Shown one piece after another: positions 53,870-63,319 of a stretch of 63,319 nucleotides of DNA. The notes beneath the pieces were generated by a model. The model searched no databases. It was not told the origin of the DNA and saw only the letters and a list, made by a program, of their open reading frames with translations. This DNA is from Hydnum rufescens UP504. Lineage: Eukaryota; Basidiomycota; Agaricomycetes; Cantharellales; Hydnaceae. The stretch covers positions 1-63,319 of the forward strand of contig MU129105.1 of NCBI GenBank assembly GCA_014904985.1, written 5' to 3'. How positions within the stretch are numbered: position 1 is the first letter of the stretch; the number at the start of each line of letters is the position of its first letter. The position numbers were made by a program, and so were the translations under genes.

Positions 53870-55470
53870 TTATTGGGAGGTGCCAACTATTTATCATTAT
53901 TTATTCATTATTATATGCATACCCCTCTGGGGTGGTGTTTTGTTCATAATTAATTTGTTATTATTATTATCATTATACTCTACATATCCCCCTCACCCGG
54001 GGTCGTGTGGCAGGGTCACTGTTTTTCAGTTGGCGGTTCATGCAGGTTTGGGGTTAGGGTGGAAAGGGTTGAGGGCTGTGGGTTGAAAATGCTTACAATC
54101 AAAAATAATTAGTAAAAAAGGAAAACCACACAAAAGGAGCAGCACATGCTGCTCCTTTTGCACGATCGTACTTATAGATGGTGACTACTTACCTCAAATT
54201 ATTACACCTGCCAAAGTGGGTGTTGGGTTTGTCCAGGGCTTGTGGCCCTGTATCATGTTTTCCCATTGTGGGTTTCATTTGGGGTCACCGTTCTTGCATG
54301 GTTGTTCCGCAGGGTCGCGGGTCTTCAATGGGGATTGGTCAGGGTCATGGGTTCAGATGAAAACCTAGGATAATAAATAATTCATTAGTGAAAAGGGAGG
54401 CAAAAGGAGCAGCGTACACTGCTCCTTTTGTGGGATCATACTCACCTTAAGATTACCACACACCCGCCGAAGCAGGTGTGTGGCTCGTCTGGGGTCCCTG
54501 CTGTCTTGCGTTGTGCATTCCCATTCTTGGGGGTTGGGGCGGATGTTCTTGGGCAGATTGCGTTCGCAGCTCTCGTTCGGCAGGTGCATGATTATTTCTG
54601 TGGGAGGGGTGGCTGGTTTGGGGTGGTTGAGACGATAACCTAGAATAATAAATAAGGTGTTAGTTAAAAGTTAAAATGAATGCAAAAAGAGCTGCCAGAG
54701 CAGCTCTTTTTGCAGGGTGCATTACTTACCTCGTATAAAACCACACACCCGCGATAGCGGGTGTGGGGTTCCTATTGTTTGGCGTCACTTCATTTGGTGT
54801 CTTGTCATTCACGGATCTCGCTTTGTGGGCGGGTTATCATTCAGGGGGCCTGGCACCACGGGTCTGGCTAGCCTATAATAATAGATCATTAGTTAAAAAA
54901 TTAAAACCAGTGCAAAAAGAGCCGCATTGCTGCTCTTTTTGCACTGTTGGGGGTACACTTACCATATATAGAACCACACACCCGCCGTAGCGGGTGTGTG
55001 GTTCATGTGGCCTGTGTGGCCACTCAGCCAGCACGTAGCCACCTCTGTGTCATGGTGCATTTCGCTTGGCGTGGTTTTGTTTGGTGCCATTTGATTTGGG
55101 GCTGTTTCACTTGGTGTGGCTTCGTTTGGGGCATTTTCAGTTTGTGTGTTGCCATTTGGGACCTCGGTGGTCGGGTCTCGTCATTTGGCAGGGTCTCGTT
55201 TGGTGCCTGGGACCTGGCCATGACCTAGAAAAATAAAGTGTCAGTAAAAAAATTCAAAGCAGTGCAAAAAGAGCAGCGAAAGCTGCTCTTTTTGTGCCAT
55301 TGTATCTACTAGCATAAAAAAAACTCACCTTTTGACCACACCCACAGCAGCAGGTGTGGTCATCTACTTGCCTTTCTAGGCGGTCAGTGTATGCGTTTGC
55401 AGGGAGATGCAACTCAATGGCGGCAATTCCTGGATCTCCAAAGTGCTCAAGTGCCAGTGCCACATGCACC
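53870..55470 (-). ncRNA. Left arm: five introns with hairpins (minus strand)
   Basis: Minus-strand introns at 55225-55328, 54873-54962, 54640-54729, 54365-54445 and 54092-54192 (81-104 bp). Donors are GTAAGT or GTGAGT; branch-like CTAAC/CTAAT lies 20-40 nt before acceptors CTAG, TATAG or TAAG. Each intron contains a stem such as GCAAAAAGAGCAGC/GCTGCTCTTTTTGC. Each preceding exon ends in a second stem (ACACACCCGC/GCGGGTGTGT type) about 10-20 nt upstream of the donor. Inner exons are 262, 143, 194 and 172 bp, mostly not multiples of three, with no shared open frame. Probably a spliced non-coding RNA; expression is inferred. Confidence 0.65.
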
Positions 55471-56030
55471 ATATAGATTAGTAGCCAGTATATAGACAAG
55501 TAATAAGTTCCAATATAATGAATATTTTCAGAAAGGACAATAAAGACAGCCATAGTAGGTCAGAGCTCAATAAGGCAGGATATGCCTACATTGCAAGCTG
55601 AATTGGGCCACTTCTATAGGTCAAAATGGGCCCAAATGTGAGTATATTTGTGGCACACATTCCCTCTATCTGAGCGATTAATTATATCGGACGTTCCATC
55701 AATTTTCCAATTTTTCATGTCCTCAATTCCCTATTTAGGCAATTGAAGGTATCAGAAATTGAAAAATGGCTGGGTCGTCTATAATAATGGATCGTCCATA
55801 GTATATGTGTATGTACAACCAACATATTCAAATTTGGCTCAATTCTGGCCCACAGAAATGATCCAATCCGCTTTGCAATGTTGACATATAGTGCCTCATG
55901 GAAGTCTGCCTTATTATTATTGTTCTCTATCATTTTTGGCACAAAATATTTATTATCTCACATCTATTGCCCATTTGTCTCCTTATTATTCATCCATATC
56001 CTGCTTGCCATGCCAGCACTTGGGCGCCTT
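55471..56030. other. Central spacer between the divergent arms
   Basis: About 560 bp without repeats of the unit. It should hold promoters if the arms are transcribed outward. I could not identify a TATA box with confidence. AT-rich words (TATATAGACAAG, AATATTTATTATC) occur on both sides. No coding frame supported. Confidence 0.4.
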
Positions 56031-57990
56031 TTGAATTCCGGCAATTGCCAGCGTTGAGTTGTGCTCTCCCTTGACCACATACACCAAAGAGGCAACTGCC
56101 TAGAAAGGCAGACACCAATGACCACACACCCGCCTCTGCACATTGTGTGGTCAAAAGGTGAGTTTTATTTTTATTTTTATGCTAGTAGATACAACAGTGC
56201 AAAAAGAGCAGCGAAAGCTGCTCTTTTTGCACAGGTTTTAAATTTTTTACTAACACTTTTATTTACTATTCTAGGTCAAGCTGTTCCACCCATGAACGAC
56301 ACCCTGCACACAACCATGTGAACAGAAACACATGAATGAGCAACAAGCAAGCAAATGAATGAACAACGACAACACCCACAGGAAGCCATGACTGAAGAGC
56401 AGGAAAACAGAGAGCCACACACCTGCTGAGGTGGGTGTGTGGCCATATAAGGTATGATAGTGTTTTTTACTGGTTTCAGACGCGCAAAAAGAGCAGCAGC
56501 CGCTGCTCTTTTTGCGCAACCTTTGATTTCAACTAACATATACTATTCTAGGTCAACATATCCCACCCCAACGCATGAAGTCACACAGCCACAAGCCCAA
56601 CCTGCGGGCCCGCCAAGACCCCACGAAACGCCACACCCCATTATGCACGAACACGCCAACGAACGAAGGACAACGCACACCTGAAGCCACAGGAAATGAG
56701 GGAGCCACACACCCGCTATGGCGGGTGTGTGGCGACATAAAGTATGTATTTTTTTAATAGCTACAAACACACAAAAAGAGCAGCAGCCGCTGCTCTTTTT
56801 GCGTGAGTTTTTTAAACTAACTTATCTTGTATTCTAGGCCAAGACACCCCACCCCAACACGCAAAGTCATGCAGCCACAAGCCCAACCTGTGGGCCTGCC
56901 AAGACCCCACGAATGCGCACACCCCATTATGCATGAACGTGCCAACGAACGAAGGACAATGCATGCCCGAAGCCACAGGAAATGAGGGAGCCACACACCC
57001 GCTGCGGTGGGTGTGTGGCGACATAAAGTATGTATTTTTTTAATAGCTACAAACGCACAAAAAGAGCAGCAGTCGCTGCTCTTTTTGTGCGAGTTTTTTA
57101 AACTAACTTATCTTGTATTCTAGGCCAAGATGCCCCACCCCAACACATGAAGTCATGCAGCCACAAGCCCAACCCGCAGGCCTGCCAAGACCTCATGAAA
57201 CGCTGCACCCCATTATCGCATGAACGCGCCAACAAACGAAGGACAATGCACACCCGAAGCCACAGGAAATGAGGGAGCCACACACCCGCTGCGGCAGGTG
57301 TGTGGCGACATAAAGTATGTATTTTTTTAATACCTACAAATGCGCAAAAAGAGCAGCAGTCGCTGCTCTTTTTGCGTGAGTTTTTTAAACTAACTTATCT
57401 TTTATTCTAGGCCAAGACACCCCACCCCAATGCACGAACCACGCAACCACAAGCCCAAACCCACTCACCCCCCAGTCGCCAATGAAACCCCGCATACGAA
57501 CATGTACTGCCATGAGAATGAAAATGGGCGAAGGAATGAGGACATGCCACATGAAGCCGCAGAGGAAATAAGAGCCACACACCTGCTACTGCGGGTGTGT
57601 GGTAATCTTTAAAGTAAGTATATATTTACATGTCTGACCGTGCAAAAGGAGCAGCATAGGCTGCTCCTTTTGCATTGGTTTTCTTTTATTTTATTTTTAC
57701 TAAGGTAGTACCTTATTTAATGTAGGTGCCCACTACCCATGCCATCCCCAAAACACGCGACCCCGAACGAAGCAACCCACAACCCCGCCGACCGAACACC
57801 TGCAAGAACAGGGTGTGGCCCCAGATGAAATATGCAGGTAAAATGAAGTGTGTCACCACCAGGTGGGGCATGGCCCTGCTGGGTGCAACCCCCCCCTTGT
57901 GGGTGGGGGGATAATATGTATATAATATTAATAATTATTGATGAGAATAAACAATACAGTAATAAGTAAATAATTGTAGCTGCCGATAAG
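56030..57990 (+). ncRNA. Right arm: six introns with hairpins (plus strand)
   Basis: Plus-strand introns at 56158-56274, 56452-56551, 56742-56837, 57028-57123, 57315-57410 and 57614-57725. Three are exactly 96 bp. Donors are GTGAGT, GTATGA, GTATGT or GTAAGT; ACTAAC occurs ~20-30 nt before CTAG acceptors (TGTAG in the last). Enclosed exons are 177, 190, 190, 191 and 203 bp. Introns carry AAAAAGAGCAGCAGYCGCTG-type stems; exons end in CCACACACCCGCTATGGCGG-type stems ~10-15 nt before the donor. Adjacent units from 56552 to 57410 are nearly identical, so tandem duplication is recent. A frame crossing one exon does not stay open through the next splice junction. Confidence 0.7.
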
Positions 57991-58034
57991 CCTGTATGGC
58001 CCCGTTGACCCACTTGGGGCCATTCCTGGGCTTG

Positions 58035-58226
58035 CCGGGACCTATCCTGATACCCCCAGCCAAATATGAGTTTGATATCAAAATGCCTATGGGCAGACTT
58101 ATGGATTGACCTAAGGTCACCCTCTTGAAATTATTTGATATCAAAGGATTTTGATGCCTCTTAGGCTTTTGATTTGATGCAGTTTGAGATACCTATTAAG
58201 GCCCCTCTAAGTGGCTGACCAAGGTG
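58035..58226 (-). repeat. T1 terminal repeat, right copy (uninterrupted)
   Basis: The reverse complement reads CACCTTGGTCAGCCACTTAG, then AGGGGCCTTAATAGGTAT and TCAAATCAAAAGCCTAAGAG, and continues to GATATCAAACTCAT. It matches 42684-42755 plus 44301-44395 and shows the pre-insertion state of the hAT-type element there. Confidence 0.75.
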
Positions 58227-58266
58227 AGACCAGAAGGCTCGACCTCATGATCAAAATCCCCAATGA

Positions 58267-58689
58267 ATGGAGAATTGCCAAACGTGTGAGATGAGGTATG
58301 ACTTGGGGGCTGGGGAGACCAAGTGGCAGCCTGAGCAGGGGACTGAGCAGGAGACCAACTGCGAGGATGACCATGAGAGCGATTGCGAGATTGAGCACAA
58401 TGAATATGGGGCAATTGAGCGCAAGGAATACGGGGCAATTGAGCATGAGGAATACGGGGCAATTGAGCATGAGGAATACAGGGCAATTGAGCATGAGAAA
58501 GACCAGGAAATGGCACAACATGCTGTACTGTGGATATATGAAGCATGGTACTTTACCATGCTTAATTCATGTATCCAGACAGTAACTTGGTGCGGTGGTA
58601 ACAGTGGTAATCCTGAGTGGGATTGTGATTCAATGTCAAAAATTGATCAGAATGCAACAACTGCAGGATTCAAACCCGGGTGTCCTTGA
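58267..58689 (+). CDS. Acidic open frame with 24-bp coding repeats
   Basis: 140 codons with four to five repeats of EYGAIEHE (24-bp units at about 58396-58500) between a Glu/Gln-rich start and a tail without features. The repeats keep all frames open, so translation is doubtful. It lies immediately outside the T1 right end. No family recognised. Confidence 0.25.
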   Translation: MENCQTCEMRYDLGAGETKWQPEQGTEQETNCEDDHESDCEIEHNEYGAIERKEYGAIEHEEYGAIEHEEYRAIEHEKDQEMAQHAVLWIYEAWYFTMLNSCIQTVTWCGGNSGNPEWDCDSMSKIDQNATTAGFKPGCP

Positions 58690-58735
58690 AGCATGACTAG
58701 CTCCAGAGTGCATCAGCAGTCTAGGCTATGGCATA
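58666..58735 (-). ncRNA. tRNA-like segment
   Basis: On the minus strand TAGCCTAGACTGCTGATGC resembles an A box, and CCCGGGTTTGAATCC a good B box, ~35 bp apart. A full cloverleaf is not evident. Candidate tRNA relic or SINE head. Confidence 0.35.
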
Positions 58736-58917
58736 TTGCTTGTTTTATCAGGTCTGGACCTCCCTATATACCTCTGGCAGTTTCAACTCTGACAATCACC
58801 CCCTGGCGGAATAACAGTTTCTCCTCTATTTTCTTTTTCATGCTTCAGTAGTACAGTTCTGAAGTAGTTCTTAACACAGAAGTAGATTCAAGGTTATCAA
58901 GTACAAGAGATCTAGTT

Positions 58918-61900
58918 GTCATCACTTCCATCAGCAAGTCCTTCCACATCCAACTGATCCATTTCATTCACAGTTGCAGTTGCCGGACTTGCCCATAATT
59001 TAGCAAATTCATTTGCCCGGTTGTGGTGGATGGATGCCTGCTTCTTGGCATATGCACATACACCATCCCAAAGGTTATTGAATACAAGACTACTCCATAA
59101 TGACATCTGCTTGTCCCACCAATCCACCTGGTACTCACAAAATGCAAGAACACACCACATTTCCTCTTTCAGGAGCTGGACCTCTTCTGTCCATCACTGC
59201 ATCCGTGCACGTGATCTAGCCCATTCTACTTGTAAAGCTATGAAGCATTAGTGTGCTTCTGGGGTAAACAAATAGATCTTATGATACCTTCATGCAGATC
59301 CATGGAATCTGAATCTGCTGCACCCATGGCAATCCAGATCCATGACAGGATTCTATGACCCTCACCAAGACCATGCATTCCTGCACGACCAGTTCCATTC
59401 TCCTGCATCATGAGTGGGGTGATATCATCCTGACTTAAGGGCTTTAGGACTGTTTCCCATTCACCTGCCCCTGCGAGAATTCGGTAAGACACTTGAGCAA
59501 CATGATACTTTTCAGCAATTCTGTCCATTTGTGCTTCTGCCTTGTTGAGGAGTGTGCACGCACATGTATTTGCATGCTGGCCATGGACTTGGTCAGCTTT
59601 GTATTTTGTCAGGTGTGTGCAGACAGTCAGTGATTGACATAGCTCTACAATGGCATCAGTTGCCTGAGCATATTGTAGCTCTTTCTCCATCTTTAGAATG
59701 AGAGGCCTCAATGCACAGATTGTGGGGGGTAACTGTGAAGGGAGGAATAATGGGCAAGTCTCAGGTTGACTCTCAGATTAATTATTGGTGGGCATTGTGG
59801 CTATGTGACAAGTGGCCTCCAGCATATATGCAGCCTGGATTGCACAGAACATCACAACTCGCTTCTCCATATGAAGCCCATGCTCCTGTATCTTGGTTAG
59901 TTGAATCATTGTACTGGTGTTCTTCTGGGCTTGGACATCTTGGGAAAGACAGTGCCTGTACATGGTTGTGAGCAGAGTAAATGAGAAAAGAGCATGGCTA
60001 CACACTGGAGTTCCTTGAGCTCTAGTCCCAGTCTTATAAAAGCACTCATGCTCACTGTGTGCAGCATGGGGTGTCCTTCATCAAGGGCCTCCCTCTCAGC
60101 CTGCATGAGCTCAAGGTGAATGTCCACTTGTGTTTTCACTATACATTGGAATGAGCTTGTGATCAATGGGAAAATGTAACAACCTACTGACACAATGACA
60201 CTACAACATATGGATCAGGATTACTATCATCGGACTCCCAAAGTAACACTCTAGACTCCCACTTCTTGACAGTATCAACCACAAATCCAGTGTTGAATTC
60301 ATTAAATTGCTCAGTGTGAAGATGCATTGCCGCAGTAGCTTCAGCTAGCTTAGATTTGAGGGACACACCTAGAAAGAACAGCTAATTGATCAGGCCAATT
60401 GTAGCATTCCATCAACCACTCACCTAATCCAACATTCTTGCAGTAATTCCAATCTCTGAAGAGATCATCAATTGTACCATGTCGTGATCCCGAGCCCATC
60501 TCCTTCATACTCATGGCTGTGGGATTTATATTTGACCAGTCATGTTCTATGCCTTCACCATCAGTCCGCCCACAGCCAGGGCATAAATTTAGCGAGTACT
60601 TCATATGACAGATATCTTTGTGGGCAGGGAGATGGAATTTGGGCACTACCCCCAAGAGGGTGATTTGGGGGTCAAGCTGGAGAGCCACAGGGAGTAAATC
60701 ATGGTGAGCTTCTTGTTTCTTGGCCCATTGGCAGAAAATGTTGTAGGATAGAAGAATCTCGTGAAGTCCACATGACTGAAGGCCGGAAAAAATTATATAG
60801 TCCATGTTGCAATATCTAGACAATCAATGTGAATGTTAATAAAGATCAACCATATATAGGGTCAATGGCCAACACACCACTCACCTTTCTGAAGATCACC
60901 GAGTCCTAGCGGATGAATACACCCTTGGCGGGCACAGACAGCCGCCCCAACACCGGTTATGTGAAGGCCCACCGACTTCCATGTGTTTGCAAGGTCCAAT
61001 GCAGCAAGACTGCTGCATGTTGAGATCTGATAAAGATAACTAAGCTCGCAGGCCTGTGACATAGAGATGTCATGTACATCTGTTTCTGAGACATAATTGA
61101 GGAGAAAGCTTTTGTATGGGGCATCTTCAATGAAATACGATAAACCGGTACCAAGACCGACATCAGGGTGTGATCCTGATTTGAAACAATTCTTCATGCG
61201 AAAATTTGCATCAGCAGCTATGTGGAGTCCGTAAAGAAATCTATATAGGCAATGCAAACACCTTAGTACAAATTGTTACAACTTGATATACACCATACTG
61301 TTGTGACGTTGGAGCAGATTTCCAATCATTTGGCAAATTAATGCCTGGGTGTGGGCAGGCCAAGCAGAGGATGGCAAGAGCGCCAGGCTGCATGCCTTTG
61401 ACCCCAGAGTCCTCATGGCCACACCCAGCTCTCTTCAGCATCATCAAGTGGTGCCATTCACACAACATCTGCAAGAAACTGACATATTGGTCCTTTATGA
61501 GAATGGTAAAGATGAGTTGGCTCACCGTTAAGTTAGAAGTTCAGTGAGAACACACCTTCACAGTTACTAAGCCTGTGTTGTCTGTTTCGCATTCAAGTGC
61601 AGCAATAAAGTGGGTGGTGGTGAGTTTAGAATGAATGGTTTGGAGATGAAAGTGGTTCAGAGCAACAAATGTGGCGCACATTCTAGGCTGGTGGATTGTA
61701 GTGGGAAGCCATCCTCGACAAAGAAGTTGAAGATGTGGGTGAACTGTGTCTCCACAGCCACAGAACACCACATGCACATCATGGATTCTGTTAGTGTGTA
61801 TGACGGTGAAAGATGCAGGACCATCCTTGGGCATTAAACAGCCCTTATGCCCAAGGTAGACAGTGAGACCCATATCTCGTAGCGTAGGGTTGTATGCTCA

Positions 61901-62503
61901 AAAAATGAACCATTCCATACCTACATGACAATACAGGATCAACAACCCTGATTCCCAGAGCACATATGAAGCATGACTTACATTTATCTTGTGTAATGGA
62001 AGGTGTTCATGTCATTGGACACAGCACTGGCGACAGACCATGTCATGGTCAAAGCAATCATTGCACCGATACATTCCACTGATCCCGGGTAAGTCACAGC
62101 CTGGGCAGCCTAGAACCTGCAACGAATCCCCATGCCCATCATATCGGAGTAGTTTGTCAAGAAATTCATCGCAAATGTGGCTCCATTCAAGAAGTGGAGT
62201 ATCCTATGAAGTGTTGTTGGCAAAGAACTTTGACTTGATACTCAGGGGACTCACTGCTGCTGCATAGCACTTATTCCCTGATGTTTTTGGCAATGCACCA
62301 ATTTGGTGATGGTTTGGATTGCTCGGCTCATAGATCTCTTGGCCACTGGGCATAAGTTCGAATGATGGAGCTTCAGAATGACCAGGGTTGTCTAGAATTG
62401 GTGGAGTGCCACTTCCCAGCAGTGGTGTTACGAAGTGTTGTGAGTACTGCGGAGTACCTTCCTTGGCTATCACAACATGGTTTGTGATAGTAGCATGTGT
62501 CAC
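58918..62503 (-). pseudogene. KDZ transposase with CxC2 cysteine cluster (KDZ-2)
   Basis: In order on the minus strand: N-terminal segment from Met 62503, then LEWSHICDEFLDKLLRYDG. The CxC2 zinc cluster follows (CPGCDLPGISGMYRCNDCF with further C and H residues, ~61990-62110), then LGHKGCLMPKDGPASFTVIH. Next come WHHLMMLKRAGCGHEDSGVK, CPHPGINLPNDW, the first catalytic block ADANFRMKN, TCSSLAALDLANTWKSVGLH and VPKFHLPAHKDICHMKYSLN. DGEGIEHDWSNINP carries the catalytic Glu, and the C-terminal LAFCEYQVDWWDKQ precedes the end at 58918. Segments are separated by short introns or frame changes. The usual YDIACQW block reads YNIFCQW (codon complement 60740-60742), replacing the second Asp; a TGA interrupts the CxC2 region. 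Probably inactive. Confidence 0.85.
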
Positions 62504-63319
62504 TAGAGCAAGTGGGCCAACACGAGGTCTACCCTGCCCCCCACTGTCTCATGAAGGAGTGCAAGACAGAGACTCAATCAGCTGATGGTGTGATTATGGT
62601 CAGGAAGAACACGCAGATTTCTGCTCTTGGTCAACATGTCATAACATTGCACTGCCACACATACATTTATCTAACGTACTGTATACACCCCCAAGGCAGG
62701 TACTGGACACTACACTCACTGGTTTCCAGGTAGATAAAAGCTTCCCCCCTGATTCCAAAGAGGGTTAGGCCCATTGTACTACTAGATTACTTGTAATGGC
62801 GACCCCAGCTAGACAATAAGAACTGAGGAGTCCATTATCTATAACCTGGCCCAACCACAGCTCCAGACGCAAACCTGCAGCTTAGCTTACCTGGTCCAAC
62901 TGCAACTCAAGTACTCAGAGATGCATGCGGCTCATCTCATGACTCTGTGAGTGCCCTGGGTATGAAGAGGAACTGATCCCCTTACCATGAGCCCCTTCAT
63001 ACCACACTGACTACTGAAACGCAGCCACTACAGGACTATTCAAGCTAGTGAAATCTCTACATGTCCCCCATCCATTATCAGACCCTGTACTAGACACTGA
63101 ACTGAATAGCAGGGAACCCCAAGGTGAAAAGAATGCTGACACAGTGCTCATACCTACATACAGATAATTGCAGAAGGTCTTTGTAACCCAGATGCCGGAT
63201 CATCAGACATGTTAGGACACATTGGAGGAAAACAGAACATACTATAAATGACAATGTCTAGAATGAGTGTAGTATTACGTCCACAATACACAAGATGAGC
63301 CACATCCCAGATGACACAT
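62504..63319. other. Upstream region of KDZ-2 without recognised features
   Basis: No coding frame, terminal repeat or RNA gene supported. It may contain the KDZ-2 promoter and the end of its transposon. Confidence 0.4.

Larger units (their letters stand above)
53711..58226. mobile_element. Inverted-repeat locus of hairpin exon-intron units, bounded by T1-like ends
   Basis: Outer ends CACCTTGGTCAGTCAGG (53711) and, inverted, CACCTTGGTCAGCCACTT (58226). Inside these, GGGCTATACAGGCTTAT (about 53867) and its inverted partner GGGCCATACAGGCTTAT (near 57980-58000) begin two arms of tandem units reading away from a centre at 55.5-56.0 kb. No transposase is encoded. A short CCG occurs outside the inner pair on both sides, but no longer target duplication is visible. 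Confidence 0.55.

Noticed and set aside
54100..57700. CRISPR-like array
   Set aside because: Units are ~250-300 bp, paired hairpins lie within exon and intron, the arms are inverted, and the setting is eukaryotic; no short repeat-spacer pattern.
54100..57700. Protein-coding gene with repeated exons
   Set aside because: Frames such as 56575-56757 stay open within one exon, but exon lengths (190, 190, 191) shift the frame at each splice and stops follow.
46243..58226. Helitron
   Set aside because: No Rep/helicase motifs; inverted terminal repeats and a DDE transposase argue for other classes.
58196..58559. Minus-strand His/Pro/Leu repeat frames
   Set aside because: Shadows of the 24-bp repeat; open in several frames for the same reason.

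Overview
The window reads as a transposon graveyard from a filamentous basidiomycete, probably Agaricomycetes. The basis is two KDZ-type transposases (one with the CxC2 cysteine cluster typical of mushroom-forming fungi), a basidiomycete-type DDE transposase ending in a conserved 'RYMDGYRHGL..AAW' block, Ty3/gypsy elements, short introns with GTRAGT donors and CTAAC branch sites, and interstitial TTAGGG-like DNA. I found no convincing host housekeeping gene. Family names come from motifs I read by eye; no database was searched.

Layout. 1-4.4 kb: small terminal-repeat debris, a 5'-truncated RNase H-bearing LINE on the minus strand (1.66-3.57 kb), and LTR fragments. 4.4-15.4 kb: a nearly complete Ty3/gypsy element (gypsy-1, plus strand) with 1.4-1.6 kb LTRs, gag, an 1808-codon pol frame and a third coding region. 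Gag and pol share one frame broken by four TGA codons. About 13.9-16.25 kb is full of single-base and homopolymer insertions relative to its repeat copies and looks like unpolished sequence. 15.4-27.4 kb: a second gypsy-like element (gypsy-2, minus strand) with intact gag but no RT or integrase. In their place are tandemly repeated coding-like modules, a foldback element with tRNA-like arms, and nested LTRs (copia-like unit R1a; a solo LTR with 4-bp target duplication). 27.7-30.5 kb: an AT-rich palindrome cluster and a 21-bp minisatellite split by a 1515-bp hAT element with an exact 8-bp duplication. 30.6-33.3 kb: a KDZ transposase pseudogene. 34.2-35.8 kb: R1b. 36-38.8 kb: a decayed gene of unknown family. 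39.4-42 kb and 44.65-46.24 kb: two inverted copies of an unknown 'family A' gene, separated by R1c and a 1537-bp hAT-type non-autonomous element.

46.2-58.2 kb is the most unusual part. It holds a DDE transposase gene, a ~2-kb palindrome whose loop received a solo LTR, and an inverted-repeat locus of tandem exon-intron units. There are 11 units in two divergent arms, plus an isolated one at 46.7 kb. Each unit has a well-formed spliceosomal-type intron enclosing a hairpin, and an exonic hairpin just upstream of the donor. Stem bases change in compensating pairs between units, and exon lengths are not multiples of three, so RNA structure rather than protein seems to be under constraint. This is my best candidate for an undescribed system. 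Related terminal repeats ('T1') lie at 42.7, 46.2 and 58.2 kb, so these features may belong to one large DNA transposon. 58.9-62.5 kb: a second KDZ gene (minus) with its CxC2 N-terminus, in which one expected catalytic Asp reads as Asn.

Decay pattern: most in-frame stops in otherwise conserved frames are TGA, often where Arg is expected, suggesting CGA to TGA loss by cytosine deamination. Gypsy-1 is richer in CG dinucleotides than most of the rest and is probably the youngest element.
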